NCBI RefSeq assembly: GCF_018598185.1 | Contig: NZ_JAHESC010000013.1 | Coordinates: forward strand, 1 to 64,000 | Source of the DNA: Dawidia soli | GTDB lineage: Bacteria > Bacteroidota > Bacteroidia > Cytophagales > Cyclobacteriaceae | Direction: 5' to 3' | Length of the DNA stretch: 64,000 nt | Shown: one piece after another, positions 1 to 8,612 of the stretch | Layout of the letters: each line of letters begins with the position of its first letter | How positions within the stretch are numbered: the stretch's first letter is position 1 | The notes under the pieces: model-generated | Told to the model about the DNA's origin: nothing | What the model saw: only the letters and a program-made list of their open reading frames with translations | Databases searched by the model: none | Program-made: the position numbers and the translations under genes

Positions 1-49
1 CCCCCCCCCCCCCCCCCCCCACCCGCCCCCGGCGCGGGGGCGGGGCGCT
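1..49. other. Contig-end poly-C/G tract, likely assembly artefact
   Basis: The window opens with 20 consecutive C, then a perfect 9-bp inverted repeat (22-30 against 36-44, five-base loop) made only of G and C. Recognisable SusC coding sequence starts abruptly at about 50 (GYTPQ). Read in the SusC frame, the tract would give a poly-proline/arginine string that fits no SusC protein. I read it as a terminal sequencing or assembly artefact, not as biology. Confidence 0.75.
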
Positions 50-2827
50 GGGTATACGCCCCAGGCCACGACCGTCAGGCCCTCCGAGCTGAAAGTACCC
101 TCCAGCAACCTGACGACAGCACTTGCCGGCCGCGTAGCCGGTGTTATCGCCTACCAACGCAGCGGCGAACCCGGCCAGGACAATGCCGACTTCTTTATCC
201 GGGGCGTTACTTCGTTTGGATATAAAAAAGACCCGCTGATCCTGATCGATGGCGTAGAGCTTACCACCCAGGACCTGGCGCGGCTGCAGCCCGACGACAT
301 CGAAAGCTTCTCCATCCTGAAAGACGCAACCGCCTCCGCGCTCTACGGCACGCGGGCCGCCAACGGTGTGATCCTGGTCAAGACCAAGGAAGGTAAAACC
401 GGTACGCCCATCATCAAGCTGCGACTGGAAAATTCCATATCCGCCCCAACACGCAACGTAGAACTGGCCGACCCCGTAACCTATATGAAGCTGCAAAACG
501 AAGCGGTGCTCACCCGCGACCCGCTGCAGCCCCTTCCCTATTCGCAAGATCAGATCGACAACACCGTACCGGGATCAGGCTCCATGATCTACCCCGCGAC
601 CGACTGGCGCCAGGAGCTCATGCGAGACTATACCATGAACCAGCGAGCCAACCTGAACGTAAGCGGCGGCGGAACAGCAGCCCGCTACTATGTCGCCGGC
701 GCATTTACGCAGGACAACGGCATTCTGAAGGTGGACAAGCGAAACAATTTCAACAGCAACATCAGGCTGCGTACCTACTCCCTGCGCTCCAACGTGAACG
801 TAAACCTATCCCGGAGCACCGAGCTGATCATCCGCCTGAGCGGTGCCTTTGACGACTACAAAGGGCCGGTATGGGGCGGCGCGGATATGTACAGGAGGGT
901 CATGCGGGCCAACCCCGTGCGGTTCCCTGCCTACTATCCGAAAGACGACGAGCATATGTATGTCAAGCACATCATGTTCGGAAATTACGATGCCGGAAAC
1001 TATACCAATCCCTACGCCGACCTGGTGAGAGGGTATAAGGAATACTCGCGCTCCAACATGATCGCCCAGTTCGAGATCAAGCAGGATCTGTCATCGCTCG
1101 TCAAAGGATTGACCTTTAATACCATGGCGAACACATCACGGTATACGTATTTCGATGTGAATCGCTTTTACAATCCCTTCTGGTATCAGTTGCAGAATTA
1201 TGACACCCGGTCGGGCGAGTACAACGTGGGTGTCATCAACCCCAACGGCGGCACGGAATACCTGGGGTACTTTGAAGGTCCTAAGACCGTCAACTCGGTG
1301 CTTTACCTGCAGTCCACGTTGAACTATACCCGCCAGCTTGGCGAGAAACACAACGTAAACGGGCTGCTGGTATTCATTATGCGCGAAGCCCAAAACGCCA
1401 ACGCCGGCGATCTGCAGGCTTCACTGCCCTTCCGAAACCTGGGCCTGTCCGGAAGAGCGACCTACTCCTATGACAACCGCTACTTCACCGAGTTCAACTT
1501 TGGGTATAATGGCACAGAGCGTTTTTATAAATCAAAACGTTACGGATTCTTCCCTTCCGCCGGCGTTGCCTGGACGGTGTCGAACGAAAAATTCTTCGAA
1601 CCGCTCAGACGCACCGTCAACAACCTGCGCTTCCGTGCCACCTACGGCCTGGTGGGCAACGATGCGATCGGCAATGAACGGGATCGCTTCCTGTACCTTT
1701 CCAATGTCAATATGAACGCGACCGACCGCTTCGCCACCTTCGGCAGGGATTTCACCTATACCCGCAACGGTATTTCTGTTTCGCGTTACTCCGATCCTAC
1801 CATCACCTGGGAAACCGCCCATAAGGCGAACTATGCGATCGAGCTCGGTCTGTTCGAAAACGTGAACTTCATTGGAGAATACTACACCGAGAAACGCAAC
1901 AATATCCTCATGACCCGCATGGGCACGCCCGCCACGATGGGGCTGGAATCGCAGCCACAGGCCAACGTGGGCAAGGCCGAAGCCAGCGGCGTAGATCTCT
2001 CGCTTGATTTCAGTCGCAATTTCCGCCGGGACTTCTGGATCCAGGGCCGCGTGAATTTTACCTACGCCACCAGTAAATACACGGCCTATGAAGAACCTGT
2101 CTACGAAAATGAACCCTGGAAATCGCATGTGGGCTACCCGTTGTCTCAGCAGTGGGGGCTCATTGCCGAACGCCTCTTCGTAGACGACTATGAAGCTTCC
2201 AACTCGCCGAAGCAGAACTTTGGTGAATACGGCGGCGGCGACATCAAGTTCCGGGATGTGAACGGCGACGGACAGATCACCAACCTCGATCAGGTACCGA
2301 TCGGATTCCCCGACAGACCGGAGATCGTATACGGCTTCGGATTCTCCGTGGGGTATAAGCGACTCGACTTCTCTACGTTCTTCCAGGGCCTGGGTCGCGA
2401 AACGTTCTGGATCGACGCCGGTGCGACTGCTCCCTTCATCGACTATGATCCGAATAACAACTATGGAGAAATAGGAAATACGCAACTACTGAAAGCGTAT
2501 GCGGACGACCATTGGTCGGAAGAGAACAGGAACCTGTACGCGCTTTGGCCGCGCCTGAGCCCTACCCTGAGCGGCAACAACACACAGCGGAGCACCTGGT
2601 TTATGCGCAACGGCGCCTTCCTGCGATTGAAACAAGTAGAGTTGGGGTATACGGTCTCCGACGAAAACCTCAGCAAATGGAGGCTGAAGAATCTGCGCAT
2701 ATACGTGAACGCCACCAACCTGTTATGCTGGTCGCAGTTCAAGCTCTGGGATATTGAAATGGCCGGCAATGGTCTCGGCTATCCCGTACAGCGCGTCGTC
2801 AACATGGGTCTGAATGTGACATTTTAA
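50..2827 (+). CDS. SusC/RagA-type TonB-dependent outer-membrane transporter, 5'-truncated
   Basis: This is a TonB-dependent outer-membrane transporter that takes up oligosaccharides captured by its SusD partner. The reading frame is open from the contig end; the first GTG inside it (368) is not the start. The sequence before 368 encodes the plug domain, with motifs such as NADFFIRGV, DPLILIDGVEL, SFSILKDATASALYG and TRAANGVILV. The remainder is the beta-barrel, ending in NMGLNVTF with the expected terminal Phe. About 925 residues are present. Full SusC proteins have about 1000 or more, so the signal peptide, the CarboxypepD-like domain and the TonB box are lost at the contig edge. A SusD gene follows after 10 bp. 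The family call is certain; the substrate is unknown. Confidence 0.95.
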   Translation, partial: GYTPQATTVRPSELKVPSSNLTTALAGRVAGVIAYQRSGEPGQDNADFFIRGVTSFGYKKDPLILIDGVELTTQDLARLQPDDIESFSILKDATASALYGTRAANGVILVKTKEGKTGTPIIKLRLENSISAPTRNVELADPVTYMKLQNEAVLTRDPLQPLPYSQDQIDNTVPGSGSMIYPATDWRQELMRDYTMNQRANLNVSGGGTAARYYVAGAFTQDNGILKVDKRNNFNSNIRLRTYSLRSNVNVNLSRSTELIIRLSGAFDDYKGPVWGGADMYRRVMRANPVRFPAYYPKDDEHMYVKHIMFGNYDAGNYTNPYADLVRGYKEYSRSNMIAQFEIKQDLSSLVKGLTFNTMANTSRYTYFDVNRFYNPFWYQLQNYDTRSGEYNVGVINPNGGTEYLGYFEGPKTVNSVLYLQSTLNYTRQLGEKHNVNGLLVFIMREAQNANAGDLQASLPFRNLGLSGRATYSYDNRYFTEFNFGYNGTERFYKSKRYGFFPSAGVAWTVSNEKFFEPLRRTVNNLRFRATYGLVGNDAIGNERDRFLYLSNVNMNATDRFATFGRDFTYTRNGISVSRYSDPTITWETAHKANYAIELGLFENVNFIGEYYTEKRNNILMTRMGTPATMGLESQPQANVGKAEASGVDLSLDFSRNFRRDFWIQGRVNFTYATSKYTAYEEPVYENEPWKSHVGYPLSQQWGLIAERLFVDDYEASNSPKQNFGEYGGGDIKFRDVNGDGQITNLDQVPIGFPDRPEIVYGFGFSVGYKRLDFSTFFQGLGRETFWIDAGATAPFIDYDPNNNYGEIGNTQLLKAYADDHWSEENRNLYALWPRLSPTLSGNNTQRSTWFMRNGAFLRLKQVELGYTVSDENLSKWRLKNLRIYVNATNLLCWSQFKLWDIEMAGNGLGYPVQRVVNMGLNVTF

Positions 2828-2837
2828 TCTACCTGGA

Positions 2838-4733
2838 ATGAGAATCCTGAAAACATTGATCATCGCTTCACTTGTAGCCGTCTCCGCTTCCTGTGGCGAC
2901 TTCCTGGACATCGTGCCGGACAACATCGCCACGATAGACAACGCCTTCGCCATGCGCGCCACGGCGGAAAAATACCTGTTCACCTGCTATTCGTATATGC
3001 CCCAGCATGCCAGCCTTTCGGCCAACCCCGGCTTTATCTCCGCAGACGAATTCTGGTTCAGGCAAAACTTTACGGACTTCGCCACGCCCGGCCGGCAGAT
3101 CGCCCTGGGAAATCAAAACGTGGTGGACCCGTTCCTGAACTACTGGCAAGGCGAACGCGAAGGCCGGGACACCTATGAGGGAATCCGGCAGTGCAACATC
3201 TTCATCGAAGGCGTCGCCAAGGTACCAGACCTGACCGAAGACGAACGGAACCGGTGGATCGCCGAAGCTAAGTTTATGAAAGCCTACTACCACTTCTGGC
3301 TGTTCAGAATGTATGGTCCCATTCCGCTGATCCGGGAAAACCTGCCGGTATCCGTACCCACCGAAGACGTGAAAGCCACGCGATCAACGGTTGACGAATG
3401 TGTGGACTATATTGTAAGCCTGCTGGACGAAGCCGCTCCGTACCTGCCGGACAGGATCATCGACGAAACCTCCGAGCTGGGTCGCATCACCCGGCCTATC
3501 GCGTTATCCATCAAAGCGTATGTGCTCGTAACCGCGGCGAGCCCCTTATACAACGGCAATGACGATTACAACCAGTTTACAAACAAAGATGGCACACGGC
3601 TGTTTCCCGATGCCGACGCTACCAAGTGGACCGCCGCCGCCGATGCGTGCTTCCAAGCGATACAGCGCTGCGAAGCCATGGGCAACAGACTGTATTACTA
3701 CAGCCAGAGCGTACAGCAATATGCCGTGTCTGACACGATCCGTACGCAAATGAATATCCGCAACGCCGTTACCGCGAAGTGGAACGCCGAGGTGATCTGG
3801 GCCAATACCACCAGCCGCGCGGAAACCATTCAGCGACAAGCGACACCCCGGGGTCTCGATCCCTCCAAAAAATCCAATACCGATGCGCGTGGCAACCTGG
3901 CCGTGCCGATCAAGATGGTGGAAATGTTCTACACCGAAAACGGCGTACCGATCACCGAAGACAAGAACTGGAGCTATGACGCCCGGTTCGACCTGAGAGC
4001 CGCCACCGTAGACGACCGGTTCTATATAAAACAAGACTACACCACGGCCCAGATGCATTTCAACCGCGAGCCGCGCTTTTACGCCTCGCTGGGATTCGAT
4101 GGCGCCGTCTGGTATGGACATGGCCGATACAACGATAAAGATCCCTGGATCATCCAGGCCAAGAAGACACAAGTGCACAATTACGCCACCCAGGATTCGT
4201 ATTCGGTCACGGGCTACTGGCCCAAAAAATTGGTCAACATTGCCAGCCTGATCAACGACAGTGGCTATACGCTGGAGGTATATCCCTGGCCCGTCATACG
4301 CCTGGCCGACCTGTACTTGTTATATGCGGAAGCATTGAACGAAGCCGGCAGAGGCGCAGAGGCGATCCCCTATCTTGACCGCATCCGCGAAAGAGCCGGA
4401 CTGCCGGGCGTGATCGAAGCGTGGACGAACCACTCCATCGACCCCAACAAACCCAATACACTGGAGGGACTCCGCAAGATCATTCAACAGGAAAGGACCA
4501 TCGAGCTGATGTTTGAAGGACAACGCTTTTGGGATCTGCGCCGATGGAAAACGGCCATCACCGAGTTGAACAAACCGATCACCGGTTGGGACATCGAGCA
4601 GGAAACCGCAGAAAACTATTATCGCGAGAAGCACCTCTACAAGCAGGTCTTCAGAACACGCGATTATCTGTGGCCCATCAAAGAGAATGAGCTGCTCACC
4701 AACCTCAACGTAGTGCAAACTTATGGCTGGTGA
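2838..4733 (+). CDS. SusD/RagB family nutrient-binding outer-membrane lipoprotein
   Basis: A 631-residue surface glycan-binding lipoprotein that caps the preceding SusC barrel. The N-terminal signal ends in the lipobox SASC, with the acylated Cys at residue 19. Typical SusD features follow: the early FLDIVPDN motif, helical repeats around YYHFWLFRMYGPIPL, and the C-terminal RagB region with LADLYLLYAEALNEAG, IPYLDRIRERAGL, IQQERTIELMFEGQRFWDLRRW and YLWPIKENEL. The length is normal. The start follows SusC by 10 bp, so the two are translated together. The two lipoproteins downstream complete the operon. The specific glycan cannot be told from sequence. Confidence 0.96.
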   Translation: MRILKTLIIASLVAVSASCGDFLDIVPDNIATIDNAFAMRATAEKYLFTCYSYMPQHASLSANPGFISADEFWFRQNFTDFATPGRQIALGNQNVVDPFLNYWQGEREGRDTYEGIRQCNIFIEGVAKVPDLTEDERNRWIAEAKFMKAYYHFWLFRMYGPIPLIRENLPVSVPTEDVKATRSTVDECVDYIVSLLDEAAPYLPDRIIDETSELGRITRPIALSIKAYVLVTAASPLYNGNDDYNQFTNKDGTRLFPDADATKWTAAADACFQAIQRCEAMGNRLYYYSQSVQQYAVSDTIRTQMNIRNAVTAKWNAEVIWANTTSRAETIQRQATPRGLDPSKKSNTDARGNLAVPIKMVEMFYTENGVPITEDKNWSYDARFDLRAATVDDRFYIKQDYTTAQMHFNREPRFYASLGFDGAVWYGHGRYNDKDPWIIQAKKTQVHNYATQDSYSVTGYWPKKLVNIASLINDSGYTLEVYPWPVIRLADLYLLYAEALNEAGRGAEAIPYLDRIRERAGLPGVIEAWTNHSIDPNKPNTLEGLRKIIQQERTIELMFEGQRFWDLRRWKTAITELNKPITGWDIEQETAENYYREKHLYKQVFRTRDYLWPIKENELLTNLNVVQTYGW

Positions 4734-4770
4734 TCCTCCGCCAGATGTGGTACCTCAAAATAAAAACGCC

Positions 4771-5961
4771 ATGAAACTTTTCAAGAACCTATTGCCATAC
4801 ACGTTGCTGCTGCTCGCAACAGCCTGCGGCGAAGAACGATTGATCTCACCCCTGAACGGCAACGACGGCACACCGGGCCCGGTAAGCGTGACGCATGTAG
4901 AAAATCTTGCCGGCGGCGCAACGATCACCTACGACCTGCCCGACAGTGAAAACCTGCTCTATGTGAAGGCCGTCTTTACTGTCCGCGATGGGCTTACGCG
5001 CGAAGTAAAATCTTCCTTCTACGTCAATAACCTGACGGTAGACGGATTTCCCAAAGCTGACGACTACGAGGTAACGTTGTACGCCGTGAGCCGGGGCGAA
5101 AAAATGTCGGCGCCGGTAACGGTAAGCGTCAGCCCGCTTACGCCCCCCGTACAGGAAGTCTTTCAAACCCTGGACATCAAGGAGACCTACGGCGGCCTGA
5201 GCCTTTCTTTTCAGAACAGCGGCGAAGCCGCCGTGTCCATTACGGTCATCACCCCCAGCGAAAACGGCGAAGTGCGGCCGGTGGAAACCTTCTACAGCAA
5301 GTCCAAAGCGGCCACCTTTTATTCGCGGGGCTTCGAGCCCGTAGCGCGTACGTTCGGCGTGTATGTCAAAGACCGGTGGGGCAATGTGTCCGACACCATT
5401 ACCCGGGAGCTGACACCCATCTACGAGGAGCTGCTGGACAAAAAGAAATTCCAGGCGCTTAAAACGCTGGGCGGCGATAACACCACGCCACACTTCACAC
5501 AATGGGGTATGGAAAAAATGTGGGACGATGCCTGGAACAACCGGGACAATATATTCCAGACCGTAATAGGCAGTGGTGTTCCCAGCAGCTTTACCATCAA
5601 CCTGGGCGTAAAAGCGCACCTGAGCCGTTTCAAATTGTATCACAGGGCCGGTGAAAATATCTACTCGGGCGCAGCGGTAAAGATCTGGGAGATCTGGGGC
5701 AGTAACGAGCCCGACAAAGACGGCGGCTGGGTGAACTGGACCAGGATCACGGACTGTACTTCGTTCAAACCCTCCGACGTCGCGTTGGGTACCTATACCA
5801 ACGAGGATGTGCAGTACGGTATTATCAATGGCGAAGACTTCAACTTTCCCGACGATCTGCCGCCCTATCAATACCTCCGGTTCAGGATCACGCAAACCTG
5901 GGGGCAAACCGATTATTTCCACATATCAGAATTAACCTTCTGGGGGCAGGTCTCCCAATAA
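4771..5961 (+). CDS. DUF4959/DUF5126/DUF5000-type surface lipoprotein of the Sus operon
   Basis: A 396-residue accessory lipoprotein, probably a surface glycan-binding component of the SusCD system. I start it at the ATG at 4771 because it gives a lipoprotein signal (MKLFKNLLPY, then LLATAC with Cys at residue 19). The longer in-frame reading from 4723 overlaps SusD and would put non-signal residues in front. The layout fits DUF4959 (about 20-125), DUF5126 (about 126-225) and DUF5000, a discoidin-like jelly roll (about 250-395; LSRFKLYHRAG, EIWGSNEPDKDGGW, YLRFRI). It lies 37 bp after SusD and 16 bp before the next lipoprotein gene. Family names are from memory of such operons; the exact ligand is unknown. 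Confidence 0.88.
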   Translation: MKLFKNLLPYTLLLLATACGEERLISPLNGNDGTPGPVSVTHVENLAGGATITYDLPDSENLLYVKAVFTVRDGLTREVKSSFYVNNLTVDGFPKADDYEVTLYAVSRGEKMSAPVTVSVSPLTPPVQEVFQTLDIKETYGGLSLSFQNSGEAAVSITVITPSENGEVRPVETFYSKSKAATFYSRGFEPVARTFGVYVKDRWGNVSDTITRELTPIYEELLDKKKFQALKTLGGDNTTPHFTQWGMEKMWDDAWNNRDNIFQTVIGSGVPSSFTINLGVKAHLSRFKLYHRAGENIYSGAAVKIWEIWGSNEPDKDGGWVNWTRITDCTSFKPSDVALGTYTNEDVQYGIINGEDFNFPDDLPPYQYLRFRITQTWGQTDYFHISELTFWGQVSQ

Positions 5962-5977
5962 TTTTAACGACAACGTC

Positions 5978-7108
5978 ATGAAGCGTCATCTACTTCTTCT
6001 TATCCTGCCGGCAATCATTGTATGGATCGCCTCGTGCGGGGAAATGGACGAGCACTACAGAGAATTCCTGGAAGGCGGCGAGAAAATATACCCCGCCAAG
6101 GCAGACTCTGCGAAGGTGCACCCCGGCAGGAACCGCCTGCAGCTAACCTGGCTGATCCTGGCCGACCCGAAAGTAAAACGGGCAAAAGTATACTGGAACA
6201 ACCGAAAGGACTCGATCGCGGTAGAGATCAAAAAGACATCGTCTGTCGATACCGTAAAAGTAATGCTGAATGATCTCGCGGAATCGTCCTATGTATTCGA
6301 GATCATCACCTACGATGACAAAGGACACGCTTCCATGGTGACCGAGGTTGTAGGAAGCGCTTATGGCGACGACTACGAGAAGTCGCTGCTGATCCGGCCG
6401 ATACTCGAAGCAACCACCTGGAATAATCGCGGCACCGCGCGTTTCGGCACAACCGGCCCGGAGGCCATCGGCACCCAATTTGAATACGAAGATGAATACG
6501 GCGTGCTTCAAACCTTGTTTGTGCCCGTGGAAGAGCTCAGGGCCAGGCTGCCAAGCTTCAAAGAAGGAAGCACGATGCGGCACAGAACGGTCTTTACACC
6601 CAGCAAACTTGCCATAGATTCGTTCTACACCAAATGGCAGTCTGTTACGCCCGCCATACGCCCTGAAAAAATACCCTACCCCAAAGGCGTCTGGAGCGTG
6701 ATCGGCTTTAGCTCCGAAGAAACCTCTAACGACAGGCTGGCCGCCAGGATCATCGACGGGAACAACAAAACCTGGTGGATCGCCCGCTACTCCACCAACG
6801 CCACGTCGTATGCACAAGGCCACTGGGTAACAATAGACATGAAATCCGAACACGACGTAGACGGCTTTGTCATATTACAAAAGGAAGGCGACCGGAAGAT
6901 CAAAGTGCTGGAGCTGCTCAGCAGCAACGATAACGAGAACTGGGAAAGCCTGGGAACTTTCAACCTCCCCAACACACAGGGTGTGGAGCTGTATTTTGAT
7001 CTGCCGGCCCGAAAGTCATTCCGGTATTTCCAGCTGAAACCCATCTCCGGTCACGATGCCAACCAACAACCCGGACTGGCCGAGATCTCCACATTCTATG
7101 TTGAATAA
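5978..7108 (+). CDS. DUF4998 lipoprotein with C-terminal discoidin (F5/8 C-like) domain
   Basis: A 376-residue lipoprotein with the signal MKRHLLLLILPAIIVWIASC (Cys 20). The N-terminal half fits DUF4998 (MDEHYREFLEGGEKIYPAK, then LTWLILADPKVKRAKVYWNN). The C-terminal part from about residue 225 is a discoidin-like domain (WWIARYSTNAT, HWVTIDMKSEHDVDGFVI, FRYFQLKPI). Two successive lipoproteins ending in jelly-roll modules suggest cooperative binding at the cell surface. It is the last gene of the operon and is followed by a terminator at 7213-7245. Confidence 0.88.
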   Translation: MKRHLLLLILPAIIVWIASCGEMDEHYREFLEGGEKIYPAKADSAKVHPGRNRLQLTWLILADPKVKRAKVYWNNRKDSIAVEIKKTSSVDTVKVMLNDLAESSYVFEIITYDDKGHASMVTEVVGSAYGDDYEKSLLIRPILEATTWNNRGTARFGTTGPEAIGTQFEYEDEYGVLQTLFVPVEELRARLPSFKEGSTMRHRTVFTPSKLAIDSFYTKWQSVTPAIRPEKIPYPKGVWSVIGFSSEETSNDRLAARIIDGNNKTWWIARYSTNATSYAQGHWVTIDMKSEHDVDGFVILQKEGDRKIKVLELLSSNDNENWESLGTFNLPNTQGVELYFDLPARKSFRYFQLKPISGHDANQQPGLAEISTFYVE

Positions 7109-7212
7109 TAAAATACAGCAACAAGAGAATAAGAATCAGAAAACTGATTTTTTCAAGACGATACGAAAAAGGTTGGGAACCTGATTTGTAGTTTGTGCCA
7201 AATGAAACATGT

Positions 7213-7245
7213 CCCACTGGGAGAAATTCCGGTGGGCGTGTTTTT
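7213..7245 (+). terminator. Rho-independent terminator of the SusCD operon
   Basis: An 8-bp stem (7213-7220 with 7229-7236, one G-U pair), an 8-base loop, then GTGTTTTT. It sits about 105 bp after the DUF4998 stop and just before the convergent gene end at 7266. Confidence 0.7.
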
Positions 7246-7265
7246 ACGGGCGTGAGCTGGTCACC

Positions 7266-8480
7266 TCATTTCTTCCCGAACAATAAACGAACCTGCGATC
7301 CCCACCCTCCAATCATCATATCCAATACAGCATCGCCGTTTACATCTCCCACGGCAATACCCCAACCACGGCCTACCGTTATACCGGGAATTACGTTCCT
7401 GGTTACATTCGTAAATACACCTTTACCATTATTCTGTAGCGCCTGCACCTGTGCGGCTTCAAAGGGCGGCGTTTTAACAGCACTCAGAACAATGTCCGCA
7501 TAACCGTCGTGATTAAAATCTATAATCGTACCCGAATAGCTGGATAATTTCTGTGCAGGGATTCTGCTGGCGGTCTCATCTTTAAGATTCCCCTTGCCGT
7601 CGTTTATCAGTAAACGCGCGGTAGGATCTTTATCCCATTCACCACCGTTATTGGTAAGATTAACAAATAGAATATCGGTATGCCCGTCCCGGTTGGCGTC
7701 AAACGCCAATACATCGCGGGTATGCAAGGGCACCAGGAGCTCAAGGCTTCCCGGGTGTTCTGTAAACCGCCCCGTGCCATCGTTAAAGAATAAACGATTC
7801 GGCGGCACTTCATTCCCTACTATCAGATCCAGCGTGCCGTCACCATTCAGATCGACCAGTTTTACCGCCTGGGTTTGGTCTTCTATTGCGGGCAGCCCCC
7901 GGGTTGTATAGTCCATAAAGTGACCAGGCTTTTCGGGATTGTTGATCCATAAAAAATCCTGTGCCTTGCCGCCCGAATTACCGATGACAATATCAGGCAA
8001 TCCGTCGCCATTCACATCTCCCACGTCCAGGCCGTTCGCCTCGCTTTTCGCCAGAAGACGATCGCTTACGTCAACAAACGTACCGTCGCCTTTGCCGGTA
8101 TAATACTGGTGTGTCTGATCATCTTCCGCCACAAAAATGATGTCGGCTATACCATCCTTGTTAAAATCGGCTATACGTACATGCTCTGAATCATGATCCT
8201 TCTCCGCAAAGGCGCCTTTCTTCCATGTAAATCTTCCCTTACCATCATTCAGGTATAAGCGGTTGGGTTCCGATTCCAACGCCAGGATGGCGTCCAGGTC
8301 ATGATCACCGTCCACATCCAGGAAAGCCACATCCAGCGCATGCTCCCTGCCGTCCATGGGCACATGCGTTGCCGTAACGTCTTTGAACCAGGCAGTCTCA
8401 CCTTGTTGTGCCTGCAATGTCCATGGCGCCGCGTATAGCAGGCAATGCCCCGCGCCTATTAATAACAGATTTCTTAACAT
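7266..8480 (-). CDS. FG-GAP/VCBS repeat secreted beta-propeller protein
   Basis: A 404-residue protein with an N-terminal signal peptide (hydrophobic stretch ending LQAQQG). It is almost entirely built of FG-GAP/VCBS repeats. Seven calcium-binding loops can be read: DVDGDHDLDA, DFNKDGIADI, DVNGDGLPDI, DLNGDGTLDL, DANRDGHTDI, DFNHDGYADI and DVNGDAVLDM. Seven units imply a closed seven-bladed propeller with little else in the protein. No catalytic domain is seen, so it is probably an extracellular or periplasmic binding protein. It is transcribed alone, convergent with the Sus operon. Confidence 0.93.
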   Translation of the reverse strand: MLRNLLLIGAGHCLLYAAPWTLQAQQGETAWFKDVTATHVPMDGREHALDVAFLDVDGDHDLDAILALESEPNRLYLNDGKGRFTWKKGAFAEKDHDSEHVRIADFNKDGIADIIFVAEDDQTHQYYTGKGDGTFVDVSDRLLAKSEANGLDVGDVNGDGLPDIVIGNSGGKAQDFLWINNPEKPGHFMDYTTRGLPAIEDQTQAVKLVDLNGDGTLDLIVGNEVPPNRLFFNDGTGRFTEHPGSLELLVPLHTRDVLAFDANRDGHTDILFVNLTNNGGEWDKDPTARLLINDGKGNLKDETASRIPAQKLSSYSGTIIDFNHDGYADIVLSAVKTPPFEAAQVQALQNNGKGVFTNVTRNVIPGITVGRGWGIAVGDVNGDAVLDMMIGGWGSQVRLLFGKK

Positions 8481-8504
8481 GTTCCAGCCTCTTTAGTAAG
8501 CAGC

Positions 8505-8512
8505 CAAATATA
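8505..8512 (-). promoter_or_regulatory. Bacteroidota -7 box (TATATTTG) of the FG-GAP gene
   Basis: The complement of 8505-8512 reads TATATTTG, a perfect TAnnTTTG match, 25 bp before the FG-GAP start codon. No exact TTG -33 element is found at the expected distance; CTG is present. Confidence 0.45.
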
Positions 8513-8573
8513 ACGCATTCAGCTTCGCTTTCAGGCTGTCACGATAGGAAGGGCAAGAAGGCTATTTGAACGG

Positions 8574-8606
8574 AGCTCGTCGGCAGACTTGAACCACCGA
8601 CGAGCT
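8574..8606 (-). terminator. Hairpin just after the GH76 gene, possible terminator
   Basis: A perfect 10-bp inverted repeat (8574-8583 with 8597-8606, loop of 13) starts 6 bp after the stop of the GH76 gene. No T-run follows on either strand, so it may be a factor-dependent terminator or an mRNA 3'-end stabiliser. Confidence 0.4.
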
Positions 8607-8612
8607 TATATA

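Noticed and set aside
1532-2485. 317-codon open frame on the minus strand inside the SusC gene
   Set aside because: It lies opposite a clear SusC barrel and has no recognisable protein pattern; it is a shadow of GC-rich codons.
4846-5922. 358-codon minus-strand open frame
   Set aside because: It lies opposite the DUF4959-type lipoprotein gene, which has a lipobox, operon position and domain pattern; the opposite frame has none.
7109-7212. Possible small gene after the DUF4998 lipoprotein
   Set aside because: No start codon with a convincing coding pattern; the stretch is AT-rich spacer leading to the terminator.
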